From Loktanella sp. S4079 (GTDB lineage Bacteria; Pseudomonadota; Alphaproteobacteria; Rhodobacterales; Rhodobacteraceae): DNA of 64,000 bases. The notes below the pieces were generated by a model. It made no database searches. It was not told the DNA's origin and saw nothing but the letters and a program-made list of their open reading frames with translations. The DNA lies in contig NZ_JXYE01000002.1 in the NCBI RefSeq assembly GCF_000967725.1, positions 1,364,001-1,428,000 on the forward strand, given 5' to 3'. Shown here piece by piece: positions 52,721 through 61,928 of this stretch (its first letter is position 1; each line of letters opens with the position of its first letter). A program made the position numbers and the translations under genes.

Positions 52721-53551
52721 TTACCCTGCGTTTTTACGCACAGTTCCTGTGTCGTTTGTAACTTTGTACCGTCCAACGGGAACCATCATCGGTGAACGCC
52801 CCACTGGGTCAGCCATGACCCGTGCATTTAGGCCAAAGACTTCGGTCAACATTGTCTCGGTCAGGATATCGGATGGTGCCCCGACAGAATGGACCTGCCC
52901 GTTCCCAATCGCGACCAATCGGTCAGCATACCGGGCGGCTAGATTGAGGTCGTGCAAGACCATGACGATTGTGGTTCCGCGCTCTTGGTTCAAATCTGTC
53001 AAAAGATCCAGCACATCAATTTGATGATTGATATCCAGATAGGTTGTCGGCTCGTCCAGCAGCAGTATCTCGGTACCCTGCGCCAGCGCCATCGCAATCC
53101 AGACCCTTTGACGTTGGCCGCCCGAAAGGTCCTCGACCAACCTTTCGGCCAAGTCATGTGTGCCTGTCATATCAAGTGCGGCGTCGACGGCGGCTTGGTC
53201 GTCGGGGGTCCAGCGCCCAAAAACACCTTGATGCGGATGCCGCCCGCGACTGACCAAATCAAGGACCGTGATCCCCTCTGGGGCGATTGGCGACTGCGGC
53301 AGAAAGCCAAGCTTTTGCGCCAATTTGCGCGGTGGCATTTTATGTAGGTCTTGACCAAATATCTGCACCCTACCCGTGCGCGGTTTCAACAACCGTGACA
53401 TGGATCTAAGCAAAGTGGATTTCCCGCAGGCGTTCGCCCCAATAATCGCGGTCACCTCGCCTGACATGATTGTCAGATCAAGCTGATCCAAAACGGTGCC
53501 GTCATTATATCCGGTAACGAGGCCGCTGACCTCAATCGCTGCATTAGTCAC
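52721..53551 (-). CDS. Iron-siderophore ABC transporter ATP-binding protein
   Basis: 276 aa, FepC/FecE family. Walker A is GANACGKS, the signature [18 protein letters not shown], and Walker B ILLLDEPTTYLDINHQ, whose DINHQ is typical of siderophore ATPases. Start GTG 53551 overlaps the permease stop (GTGA). It is last in a four-gene leftward uptake operon. A 45-bp gap separates it from the riboswitch of ribH, so ribH could also receive read-through. Confidence 0.9.
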   Translation of the reverse strand: MTNAAIEVSGLVTGYNDGTVLDQLDLTIMSGEVTAIIGANACGKSTLLRSMSRLLKPRTGRVQIFGQDLHKMPPRKLAQKLGFLPQSPIAPEGITVLDLVSRGRHPHQGVFGRWTPDDQAAVDAALDMTGTHDLAERLVEDLSGGQRQRVWIAMALAQGTEILLLDEPTTYLDINHQIDVLDLLTDLNQERGTTIVMVLHDLNLAARYADRLVAIGNGQVHSVGAPSDILTETMLTEVFGLNARVMADPVGRSPMMVPVGRYKVTNDTGTVRKNAG

Positions 53552-54576
53552 AATGCGCCTCCGTTTCGATTGTCTTTGATAATGAGCAAAACAAGATAGG
53601 GCGCGCCCAAAACGCCCGTGACGATCCCGACAGGGTAACGCGCGGGTAGCAAAACTTGGCCCACAAAATCGGCCAGAACCACGAGGGCCGCACCGGTCAA
53701 AGCGGCAGGCAACAACAGTGATCCACCGCCTTTGATCAATCGCGCTGCGATTGGCCCGGCAAGGAATGCGACGAATGCGATTGGTCCAGTTGCTGCAGTC
53801 GCAAACGCCACCAATCCCACCGCTGCGCAGATCGCCACGATTTGCACGTGCCCTATGCGCACACCCAGACCAGCGGCCAAATCATCGCCCATGCGCAACA
53901 CCTCAAGATCACGCCTGATCACAATAAGAGCGCCACCAAACAAAGCCAGCGCCAGCACGAGGGGCAGCGCCAATTCCAACTGTGCACCATTGGTAGAACC
54001 TGTCATCCAGCGTAGTGACTGCTGTAGCGACCAACTTGGCGCTTGCGTCAGTAAATAGGCGGTAAAGCTCTGAAGCATTGCGGAAATACCGATACCGACC
54101 AAGATCAATCGCGCCCCTGCCGCTCCGCCTTTCCACGCCAGCAAATAAATCGCTAGCGCCACCCCCAAGCCGGCCGCGACTGCGACGACTGATACAACGG
54201 CACCGGACAGACCAAGCATGACGATGCAGAACACTGCCGCGGCACTGGCACCAGAACTGATCCCGATGATGTCTGGACTTGCCAGTGGATTGCGTAGCAA
54301 TGTCTGAAAGGTAACACCGCCCATACCGAAACACATGCCAGCCAATCCAGCGACGATGACCCGTGGAAAGCGCAAAACGCCCAAGGTAAACGCGTCGCCG
54401 CCGACATCAGCACCCAAGAGATATTGGCCAATCGTGATAGGCGAGATAAACGACCGCCCGATCATCAGGCTGACTAAAACGCCGCCCAGAAAAACCGCTG
54501 CGATGATGCACAGCCCCAGCCGTCTTTTCCGATCTGCGCGCAGTCGTAGCTGCATGAAGTTACGCGTCATACTCAT
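53548..54576 (-). CDS. Iron-siderophore ABC transporter permease, second subunit
   Basis: 342 aa, FecCD/BtuC family with about nine hydrophobic helices. Family motifs are VTFQTLLRNPLASPDIIGISSGA-like near residue 85 (RNPLASPDIIG) and GPIAFVAFLAGPIAARL near 270. It corresponds to FepG. It overlaps both neighbours (ATGA upstream, GTGA downstream). The substrate is probably a ferric siderophore, inferred from the receptor nearby. Confidence 0.9.
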   Translation of the reverse strand: MSMTRNFMQLRLRADRKRRLGLCIIAAVFLGGVLVSLMIGRSFISPITIGQYLLGADVGGDAFTLGVLRFPRVIVAGLAGMCFGMGGVTFQTLLRNPLASPDIIGISSGASAAAVFCIVMLGLSGAVVSVVAVAAGLGVALAIYLLAWKGGAAGARLILVGIGISAMLQSFTAYLLTQAPSWSLQQSLRWMTGSTNGAQLELALPLVLALALFGGALIVIRRDLEVLRMGDDLAAGLGVRIGHVQIVAICAAVGLVAFATAATGPIAFVAFLAGPIAARLIKGGGSLLLPAALTGAALVVLADFVGQVLLPARYPVGIVTGVLGAPYLVLLIIKDNRNGGAL

Positions 54577-55577
54577 AGGGCAGCGACCCTCTTGCGCCGG
54601 ACGATCCAGATGAACACAGGCGCCCCGATAAAGGCAGTCACGATACCAACGTCAAGCTCTGCCGGGCGGGCCACAACCCGCCCTACGACATCTGCCAAAA
54701 CCAAGAGTATTGCGCCACCTGCCGCTGAAGTAGGTAAAATCCAGCGATAATCTACGCCAAACATCAGGCGGCTTAGGTGTGGGACAACCAAACCGACAAA
54801 ACCAATCGGTCCGCAGGCCGCTGTGACGGCTCCGCATAGGATAACCGCACCAAGCGCTGCAACAATGCGTGCCACCCAAACAGTTTCGCCAAGGCCCGTC
54901 GCGGTCTCATCACCCAAAGCAAGCAGGTTTAGCTTTCGCGCGGAAATGAGCGACAGCATGGTCCCAACAGCAATGAAGGGCACAATCGGCATGATACGTG
55001 CTTGCGTGGCTCCTCCGACCCCGCCGACAAGCCATGACTGCACGAGCCCAGCAATATCGCCGCGCGGCAACACAACGGCCGTCGTCAAGGAACTGAGCGC
55101 TGCGGTCAATGCAGCGCCCGCAAGCGCCAGTTTAAGCGGGGTCGCGCCTCCCGCGCCGAGACATGCAATTGTGTAACCGCCAACAGCGGCGAGGCTCGCG
55201 CCGATGATCGCGGCCCAAACATACATATATGTTGAATCCAGCCCGATCGTCGCCATACCAACAACGACTGCCAAGGCAGCCCCTGCATTTACCCCCAGAA
55301 TCCCGGGATCGGCCAGTGGATTGCGCGTAACGCCCTGCATGACAGCCCCTGCCAACCCCAGAGCAGCCCCCGCCAAAAGCGCGAGAAAGGTGCGCGGGAT
55401 GCGGCTGGCCACGGCGGCCGCCCCCATCGTGGCAAGATCACCGCTCAACCCATCGCGTAGCTCTGACAGGCTGGTGACCCGCGCGCCAAATGCCAGCGAC
55501 GCCGCCACCGCGAGCAACAGCAAAAACATCAGCAACACAAGTGGTGCGCCGCGACCAAGCCGCGCCCCGGTTTTCAT
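54573..55577 (-). CDS. Iron-siderophore ABC transporter permease, first subunit
   Basis: 334 aa, FecCD/BtuC family, FepD-like. AVMQGVTRNPLADPGILGVNAG (about 82-103) and CGPIGFVGLVVPHLSRLMFG (about 250-269) are the two family signatures. ATG 55577 is preferred to a TTG four codons upstream. It lies 18 bp after the binding-protein gene and pairs with the second permease to form the channel. Confidence 0.9.
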   Translation of the reverse strand: MKTGARLGRGAPLVLLMFLLLLAVAASLAFGARVTSLSELRDGLSGDLATMGAAAVASRIPRTFLALLAGAALGLAGAVMQGVTRNPLADPGILGVNAGAALAVVVGMATIGLDSTYMYVWAAIIGASLAAVGGYTIACLGAGGATPLKLALAGAALTAALSSLTTAVVLPRGDIAGLVQSWLVGGVGGATQARIMPIVPFIAVGTMLSLISARKLNLLALGDETATGLGETVWVARIVAALGAVILCGAVTAACGPIGFVGLVVPHLSRLMFGVDYRWILPTSAAGGAILLVLADVVGRVVARPAELDVGIVTAFIGAPVFIWIVRRKRVAAL

Positions 55578-55595
55578 CTGGGAAGGCAATTCAGG

Positions 55596-56585
55596 CTACT
55601 CCGCCTGTGCTGCGGCCTCGGCCAGCATCGAGACATAATCTTGCAACACATATGGAATCGACAGAGGCGTCGGATTTGCAGCCGTCCCAATCGGATCATT
55701 TTGCAGCAACACAATTGATCCACGCGCAATCGCTGGCATCTTTTGTGTCAGAACGTAGCCTTCGAGTTCGCTCAATAGACTGTCTGTTCCATAGGTCACG
55801 ATGATATCAACGTCGCTCAGCAGATCGATTTGCTCTGCGCTGACTTCGCCCACAAACAAACCGGATCGGGACAATTCAATCACTGCCTGCGGCGAAGCGA
55901 TGCCCAAATCCTCTAGGAATGCGACACGCGTGTCCTTGCTGGTATAGAACGGTATGCGGCTAAGGTCTGTTGGGTCCAAATGCGTGACAAACAGTGCGCT
56001 CTTGCCCTCAAGCACCGGATGGGCTGCAACTGTTTCGCTGATCTGTTGTTCCAAATCGGCGATCAGCGCCTCGCCCTCTGCGGCCATCCCCATACCGGCG
56101 CTATTCATGCGAATGGTCGTGCGCCAGTCCGTTGTCCAAGGCGTTTGCGGAAAGGCAACGGTTGGGGCAATTTGGCTTAGGATTTCGTAGTCTTGCTGCG
56201 ACAAACCCGAATAAGCGGCGAGGATGACATCGGGATCAGAGGCAGCGACAGCCTCAAAATCAATCCCATCTCCTTCGTCGAAGAGCACAGGAATTTCTGC
56301 CCCAAGCGCGTCGAGCTTTGCGTTCACCCAAGGCAAGACACCGTCACCATCGTCATCGCCAAAATTTGCGGCTGCCATCCCAACGGGAACCACGCCAAGC
56401 GCGAGCGGCACCTCATGGTTTGCCCAATTGACAGTCGCGACACGTTCTGGGGGTGCGGTGATCGTGGTGGTGCCATAGGCATGTGGGATCTCAATTGGGT
56501 ATTCCGACTGCGCTGTCGCTGCGGAACCAACCCACACGCCAGCCACTGTTGCTAAAATCATCTTACCGACGCGCCAAAACTGCAT
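55596..56585 (-). CDS. Iron-siderophore ABC transporter substrate-binding protein
   Basis: 329 aa, FepB/FecB-type periplasmic binding protein. A signal peptide ends near SAATAQSEYPI (about residue 26). The core has GTTTITAPPERVATVNWANH and ASDPDVILAAYSGLSQQDYE, as in FepB relatives. It is first in the operon. Directly before its ATG is ATGATAATCA, matching the centre of the classical Fur box. The siderophore is unknown. Confidence 0.9.
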   Translation of the reverse strand: MQFWRVGKMILATVAGVWVGSAATAQSEYPIEIPHAYGTTTITAPPERVATVNWANHEVPLALGVVPVGMAAANFGDDDGDGVLPWVNAKLDALGAEIPVLFDEGDGIDFEAVAASDPDVILAAYSGLSQQDYEILSQIAPTVAFPQTPWTTDWRTTIRMNSAGMGMAAEGEALIADLEQQISETVAAHPVLEGKSALFVTHLDPTDLSRIPFYTSKDTRVAFLEDLGIASPQAVIELSRSGLFVGEVSAEQIDLLSDVDIIVTYGTDSLLSELEGYVLTQKMPAIARGSIVLLQNDPIGTAANPTPLSIPYVLQDYVSMLAEAAAQAE

Positions 56586-56893
56586 CTGATTATCATCCTA
56601 TTGCGAAGTCTTGCCCGGACATAAAGAGCGCCGCCAGTCGTGCGTCAAGCGGCCACGCAACAGTATCAGCCCCTTGATCCGACTCTTTTCATCAGGAAAT
56701 GCCCAAAACAACAGAATCGTTCAAGACGACCCAGTTTTGTATCGCTAATTCACGCCTCAGTTCAGCCCACGCTAGACGCCTGACCCGGGTCACGCGTGCA
56801 TTTCGCGTTAGCCAAACAGCCAAGAACACGATGCGCCACACGCATCAACACAAGACCCCCAAAGGCCCCGGCCGACATAGGAAATGCTCCGAT
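56586..56893. promoter_or_regulatory. Divergent control region of the siderophore uptake locus
   Basis: 308 bp between the binding protein and the receptor gene. A Fur-box-like core TGATTATCAT lies at 56587-56596 and a perfect palindrome TGACCCGGGTCA at 56781-56792. Iron control in Rhodobacteraceae is often by Irr or RirA rather than Fur, and the neighbouring AraC regulator may also bind here. The open frame that continues upstream of the receptor start is not supported by family likeness. Confidence 0.4.
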
Positions 56894-59002
56894 ATGTATA
56901 CACCTCCTCCCACCAAAGCGGCGAGATCCGCGACCTTTGCGCTGTTGCTGACCACCTCGGCGAACGCCATGCTCTGTGCGATGCCAGCAACCGCGCAAGA
57001 AACCGATGGTTCCTATAGCCTCGGGACAATCTTTTTGGATGCTTCTGATGCGGATGACGAAAGCATTGTCGCCAACACGATTACCAGCGGCTCGGGCCTG
57101 CCCTCGGACGTGCTGGATAGCTCGGCTAGCATTTCGGTAGTAACGTCGGCAGAGATCGCCCAACGTGGCGCGACAAGCACTGAACAAGTTCTTCAATATT
57201 CATCTGGGGTCACGACCGATTTTTACGGACGCGACGACCGCTATGATTTCTTTAAAATTCGCGGCTTCGATGCCTACAGCTACCGTGACGGCATGCTGAT
57301 CGGTGACGCCTTTGGCGGCGTCCGCGAAGAGCCATTTGCATTTGATCGTGTCGAAGTACTGAAGGGGGCGAACTCTACCGCGTTCGGCCTGTCGGACCCC
57401 GGCGGAGCCGTCAATTACATCACCAAGAGCCCGACAGGTGAACGCCTGCGATCGTTCTATGGCACTGTCGGGTCTTTTAATCACAAAGAACTGGGTTTTG
57501 ATCTGGGTGATCGCTTTGCCCCCGACAGCACGTTGTCATGGCGCCTGACGGGCAAGATGCAAGATGCCGAGGCGGAAACTGATTACTCAAACGACGACGA
57601 AACATTCCTGCTTGCTGGTCTGGCATGGCGTCCGACGGATGCGACAACCGTCAGCTTGACCTATGATCACCTTTATCGTGACGGCTATCCGAACAGCTCT
57701 GGCTACCCAGCGACTGGCGAAGATTTCGACCGTAGCCTATTCTTGGGGGAACCAGATTTTAACTACCTGGCAACCGACCGCGACACTTACACGCTGAAGC
57801 TGGAGCATGACTTTGGTGGCGGGCTTAGCTTTGGGTCCACTGCGCGTTATACCGAAGGGACAGGCGGTTTCGGTTACGTCTTCTTGGGTGGCGTGACTGG
57901 CGAAAGCACTGTGTCGCGTTACTACTTCGCGAACATCGCAGAATTTGAGAACTTTGTCGCCGATGCCCATCTGCTCTATGAAGCTGATTTCGGTGGAATC
58001 GAAAGCCGCACTGTGTTCGGGACCGAATATCGTGATAACCACCGCGAAAACACGATGTGGTACACACAGGCCCCGGACATCGACTGGACCGATCCGGTCT
58101 ATACAGGTGGGCTCGACCTAACCAGCACTGCACCGTATCGAGACACCACCGACGAGGTGACCGCCAGCTCGATCTACCTACAGCAAGAATTCGTCTTGAA
58201 CCAACTCATCGCACAATTTGGTGTGCGTCATGACTGGATCGACCAAACGCGCATCACACATTTGGACAGTGGCGATGTCGAAACCGCTGGCAAGTTTGAC
58301 GAAACGACCATGCGTGCGGGCCTGACGTATAAGATCACTCCGGACCTATCCGCATTTGCAAGCTACGCGGAATCAGTCGTTCCAGCCGGAGGCGGTTTTA
58401 GCCTAGAGCCAGAACGCGGCGAACAATACGAAATCGGTGTGAAATATCGCCCAACGCAAATTGCTGCACTGGTGACTGCTTCGGCCTTTGAACTGAGCAA
58501 ATTCAACGAAACCATCACGAACCCTGATACGCTATTGGACGAACCAATTGGTGAATCACGTGTTCGCGGTTTTGAGGTTGAGGCAAAGGCCGAGGTGAAC
58601 GACCAGCTCTCGCTTACGGCTGCTTACACCTACCTTCAAAGCGAAATCGTGAAATCCAGCAACGGGACAAACGATGGCAACGAACTGCCGCATACGCCTG
58701 AACATGCAGCGTCTCTTTGGGTGAACTATGTCGTGCCCGGATCTGCACAACTGGGCGATATCGACCTCGGCTTGGGCGCGCGCTTTACAGACGCTTACTG
58801 GCGCAACACGGCCAACAGCTCCAAGACGGAATCCGCATGGATCTTTGACGCAGCGGTTGGCTATGCCATCTCGGACACCACCGACATGCGCCTCAATGTT
58901 ACGAACCTGTTTGATGAAAAGCACATCGCGCAGGGTGGTTTCTCGACCGACTATTACAACGCCGGTCGCGAAGTACAGCTGACGCTGAACCATAGCTGGT
59001 AA
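56894..59002 (+). CDS. TonB-dependent siderophore receptor
   Basis: Outer-membrane receptor of 702 aa. A signal peptide ends at PATAQ-ETDGS (about 35). The plug domain starts with SGLPSDVLDSSASISVVTSA and has QVLQYSSGVTTDFYGRDDRY and NSTAFGLSDPGGAVNYITKS, as in FhuA/FpvA-type receptors. The beta barrel ends in a terminal aromatic (NHSW). ATG 56894 is chosen, with AGGAAATG upstream; ATG 56831 and 56699 are possible. It brings the ferric siderophore to the ABC system transcribed divergently. Confidence 0.9.
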   Translation: MYTPPPTKAARSATFALLLTTSANAMLCAMPATAQETDGSYSLGTIFLDASDADDESIVANTITSGSGLPSDVLDSSASISVVTSAEIAQRGATSTEQVLQYSSGVTTDFYGRDDRYDFFKIRGFDAYSYRDGMLIGDAFGGVREEPFAFDRVEVLKGANSTAFGLSDPGGAVNYITKSPTGERLRSFYGTVGSFNHKELGFDLGDRFAPDSTLSWRLTGKMQDAEAETDYSNDDETFLLAGLAWRPTDATTVSLTYDHLYRDGYPNSSGYPATGEDFDRSLFLGEPDFNYLATDRDTYTLKLEHDFGGGLSFGSTARYTEGTGGFGYVFLGGVTGESTVSRYYFANIAEFENFVADAHLLYEADFGGIESRTVFGTEYRDNHRENTMWYTQAPDIDWTDPVYTGGLDLTSTAPYRDTTDEVTASSIYLQQEFVLNQLIAQFGVRHDWIDQTRITHLDSGDVETAGKFDETTMRAGLTYKITPDLSAFASYAESVVPAGGGFSLEPERGEQYEIGVKYRPTQIAALVTASAFELSKFNETITNPDTLLDEPIGESRVRGFEVEAKAEVNDQLSLTAAYTYLQSEIVKSSNGTNDGNELPHTPEHAASLWVNYVVPGSAQLGDIDLGLGARFTDAYWRNTANSSKTESAWIFDAAVGYAISDTTDMRLNVTNLFDEKHIAQGGFSTDYYNAGREVQLTLNHSW

Positions 59003-59037
59003 ATCATAGGCTTGTCCGCGTTCATAGCGCGGGCAAG

Positions 59038-59925
59038 CTATCGCGACCGTAGTTCCCTGCGCCAAGCAGAAGGTGTCGTTCCTTCGTGACGACGAAATAC
59101 ACGGGTCAGGTGCCCTTGATCCGAAAAATCATGACGCAACGCAATTTCGGCAATTGTCATATCCGTCTGATGCAAACAGTCTTTGACCATCACGATCAAC
59201 TGTTCTTGCTGCCACTGTAGCGGCGTTTTTCCCGTCGTCTTTTTGAAGGCATGATAGAACCAGCCTTCGGACAGTCCCACCGCGCGGCTGAGTTCTGCAT
59301 TCGAAAGACGCCGACGCCCTTCGCTAAGCAGTTGGCGCAGCCTGCGAATTTGGCGGGGAGTAAGACCACCTTGAACCGTTTCGTCTGGTATCTCTGGCGT
59401 TACCGGATCAATCAGTCCGGTGATCATCGTAATTGCCAAGCTTTCAGCGAAATAAGGGCTACGGCTTGGTTCGGCGATCTCGTTAGCAAGCGCCTGCGCC
59501 ACCATAGACAAGGCACCGACATCCTGTAGTTCGACCGGCTTGCGTAACGCTTCGCGTGCAGTGGCTTCGCTCATGATCGGGGACAAGCGAGACAGCAGCC
59601 ATTTGCTATCAAGATGTAAATCAAGATGTGAAAAAACATGCCCCGCATTGAACTGCGTCCACATCGGCACGCCCGCCGGGACATAAAGCGCACGCAACAT
59701 CGGGCGCCATTGTTGCGAATTATCTGAAACCTGTTCGGACAGGATGATATTCCGCGAGACGTCATTAAAGAAAAGCATCACGCGCGGATCAGGTGATCGA
59801 TAGTAACCCGTTGCTCCGGCCTCTCCGTGGGCTTCCCAATGAACCGCACACATCCCTTGAAACGACCGCCATCGCACCGGAGAGGTGCTCCGAATGCCGT
59901 CGGTCTGACAGATCATAGAATGCAT
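59038..59925 (-). CDS. AraC-family transcriptional regulator
   Basis: About 295 aa. The C-terminal double helix-turn-helix (about 190-290) has LSNAELSRAVGLSEGWFYHA then FKKTTGKTPLQWQ, and MTIAEIALRHDFSDQGHLTR then VFRRHEGTTPS. The N-terminus is probably an effector-binding cupin. It is convergent with the receptor gene and resembles PchR/YbtA-type regulators in position only. Start options are 59925 (used), 59916 and TTG 59934. It probably controls receptor and transporter. Confidence 0.85.
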   Translation of the reverse strand: MHSMICQTDGIRSTSPVRWRSFQGMCAVHWEAHGEAGATGYYRSPDPRVMLFFNDVSRNIILSEQVSDNSQQWRPMLRALYVPAGVPMWTQFNAGHVFSHLDLHLDSKWLLSRLSPIMSEATAREALRKPVELQDVGALSMVAQALANEIAEPSRSPYFAESLAITMITGLIDPVTPEIPDETVQGGLTPRQIRRLRQLLSEGRRRLSNAELSRAVGLSEGWFYHAFKKTTGKTPLQWQQEQLIVMVKDCLHQTDMTIAEIALRHDFSDQGHLTRVFRRHEGTTPSAWRRELRSR

Positions 59926-60120
59926 GAATCCCAAGGGAGTGATCCTATCTGGCTAGGTTTGCAAAAATCATGCTGGCAGCTGGTTTGCGCTGACGCGAAG
60001 AGTGCAACGACCAAACGCGGACGTTGGGCCGTGCAGGGTCGCAAACTAGATAGTTTTACTAAGGTATTCAAGGGTTGCTCGTTTTTCGGGACCTACCGAC
60101 TCGCACCACAACCCAAACGA

Positions 60121-60160
60121 AAACGGCCCACCCCAGCGCAAATCTGGGGTGGGCCGTTTA
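60121..60160. terminator. Strong bidirectional terminator
   Basis: 12-bp stem CGGCCCACCCCA / TGGGGTGGGCCG, flanked by AAAA on the left and TTT on the right. It lies 39 bp after the leftward kinase stop (60199) and ends that transcript. Confidence 0.88.
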
Positions 60161-60198
60161 AGATTACGGATTGCCGATAAACCCGACCGTGCCGTGGA

Positions 60199-61194
60199 TC
60201 AGGGAATCAGGCCGTGCTCTTTAAACAGCGTTTGCAGGTCCGCCTCGGGGCGCGCGCCAATATGGCTGATGACTTCTGACGCAGCGATATTCCCCATCTT
60301 GCCACAAGTCGGCAGATCGTATCCGTTGGTGATGCCCCACAAGAAGGCCCCGGCAAACAAATCGCCAGCACCCGTTGCATCAACGATTTTGGTGGGAACA
60401 GCTGGGACGTGCCAACGATCACTGCCCGAAAGGATGTGAACACCATTCTCGCTATCTGTGCAGGCGACAGTCGCGACCTCGGAAGCTGCTTGGGACAGCG
60501 CAGCATCAAAATCGTCGGTCTGATACATGGACAGCATTTCTGCGCGGTTACAGAACAGCAAATCAACATGATCTTTGATCATAACGCGGAATGCGTCGCG
60601 GTGCCGATCAATGCAGAACGGATCGGACAGGGTGATTGAGACCTGCCCCCCTGCCCCTTTGCAGGCGTCAATCGCCTTTGCAAACGCGGCATGGCTCTCT
60701 GGTCCGTCAAAACGATACCCTTCGAGGTAAATCCACTCAGCATCTGCCATTTGTGCTGTGTCGATGTCATCAGGCGACAAGAACTCTGTCACGCCCAAAT
60801 ATGTGTTCATCGAGCGTTCGCCATCAGGCGTCACAATCACGATGCAGCGGCCTGTTTCGGCCTCTTCGGTTTTCGGGGCGAGAGCCGTTTCATAGGTCGC
60901 ACCCTGTGCGCGCAGGTCATGGGCAAAAATCGCGCCAAGCTGATCGTCTTTTACCTTACCCACATAGGCAGTACGCCCACCAAGCTGTGCAATACCCGCA
61001 ATCGTGTTCGCAGCGGAACCGCCGCTGACCTCTTTGGCTGGACCAACGCTCGCATACAGTGACACGGCACGATCCATGTCGATCAGCTGCATGATCCCTT
61101 TTTCGATGCCAGCACTCGCCAAGAACGCGTCGTCCGCGCGCGCCAAAACGTCCACCATCGCATTGCCGATACCGACAACCTGAAACTTTTTCAT
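60199..61194 (-). CDS. PfkB-family carbohydrate/adenosine kinase
   Basis: 331 aa. The N-terminal VVGIGNAMVDVLARAD, the Gly-rich SGGSAANTIAGIAQLGG and the catalytic ATGAGDLFAGAF (with the GAGD anion hole) are the PfkB motifs. It is often annotated as adenosine kinase in this lineage. The sequence alone does not separate adenosine from ribose or another sugar. It overlaps nth by ATGA, an arrangement suggesting co-translation. Confidence 0.88.
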   Translation of the reverse strand: MKKFQVVGIGNAMVDVLARADDAFLASAGIEKGIMQLIDMDRAVSLYASVGPAKEVSGGSAANTIAGIAQLGGRTAYVGKVKDDQLGAIFAHDLRAQGATYETALAPKTEEAETGRCIVIVTPDGERSMNTYLGVTEFLSPDDIDTAQMADAEWIYLEGYRFDGPESHAAFAKAIDACKGAGGQVSITLSDPFCIDRHRDAFRVMIKDHVDLLFCNRAEMLSMYQTDDFDAALSQAASEVATVACTDSENGVHILSGSDRWHVPAVPTKIVDATGAGDLFAGAFLWGITNGYDLPTCGKMGNIAASEVISHIGARPEADLQTLFKEHGLIP

Positions 61195-61835
61195 AGGTTT
61201 TTATCCTCAAATAGACAGAGATCGCGGATCAGACAGGCCGCGCATTTGGGTTTCCGGGCAACACAAGTGTAGCGCCCGTGTAGAATCATCCAGTGATGGG
61301 CATGCTGCTGGAAGTCAGCGGGAATATGGTCTTCGACGGCGCGTTCAACCGCATCAACGTCTTTACCAACGGCAACGCCGCTGCGATTACCGAAGCGGAA
61401 AATATGCGTATCGACCGCCTGGGCAGGTTGGTGCCACCACATATTCAAAACGACATTCGCTGTTTTGCGCCCCACACCGGGCAAGGACTGAAGCGCCGCA
61501 CGTGAATTTGGGACTTCACCACCGAATTCATCAACGAGTATCTGGCTCATTTTAATGACGTTTTTCGCCTTTTGACGAAACAGGCCGATTGTCTTGATGT
61601 GATCAGTTACACCCTCAAGCCCAAGGTCCAACATCTTTTGCGGAGTATCAGCAATTTTGAACAATTCGCGCGTGGCTTTGTTCACGCCCGCATCCGTGGC
61701 CTGCGCCGAAAGGGCGACCGCAACAACGAGCGTATAGACATTCACATGCTCTAGCTCGCCTTTGGGTTCGGGCTCTGCCGCGTGAAAGCGCGTAAAGATC
61801 TCGCGGATCGTATGATAATCAAGCTGTTTAACCAT
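61191..61835 (-). CDS. nth: Endonuclease III
   Basis: DNA glycosylase/lyase for oxidised pyrimidines, 214 aa. It has the helix-hairpin-helix LPGVGRKTANVVLN with the catalytic Lys, the Asp in AVDTHIFRFGNRSG and the [4Fe-4S] cluster C-x6-C-x2-C-x5-C (CVARKPKCAACLIRDLC). ATG 61835 gives the usual N-terminus; the frame open to 62054 overlaps the divergent ada gene. It precedes the kinase gene in a two-gene operon. Confidence 0.94.
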   Translation of the reverse strand: MVKQLDYHTIREIFTRFHAAEPEPKGELEHVNVYTLVVAVALSAQATDAGVNKATRELFKIADTPQKMLDLGLEGVTDHIKTIGLFRQKAKNVIKMSQILVDEFGGEVPNSRAALQSLPGVGRKTANVVLNMWWHQPAQAVDTHIFRFGNRSGVAVGKDVDAVERAVEDHIPADFQQHAHHWMILHGRYTCVARKPKCAACLIRDLCLFEDKNL

Positions 61836-61928
61836 CCGGCGGGTATGCCTTTTTGGGGCGTTTGGGGCAAGCCACAGATGCGCAATAATCGGGTCGCTAA
61901 CGTGCGGTCTTATCCCTAGATTAGGCGC

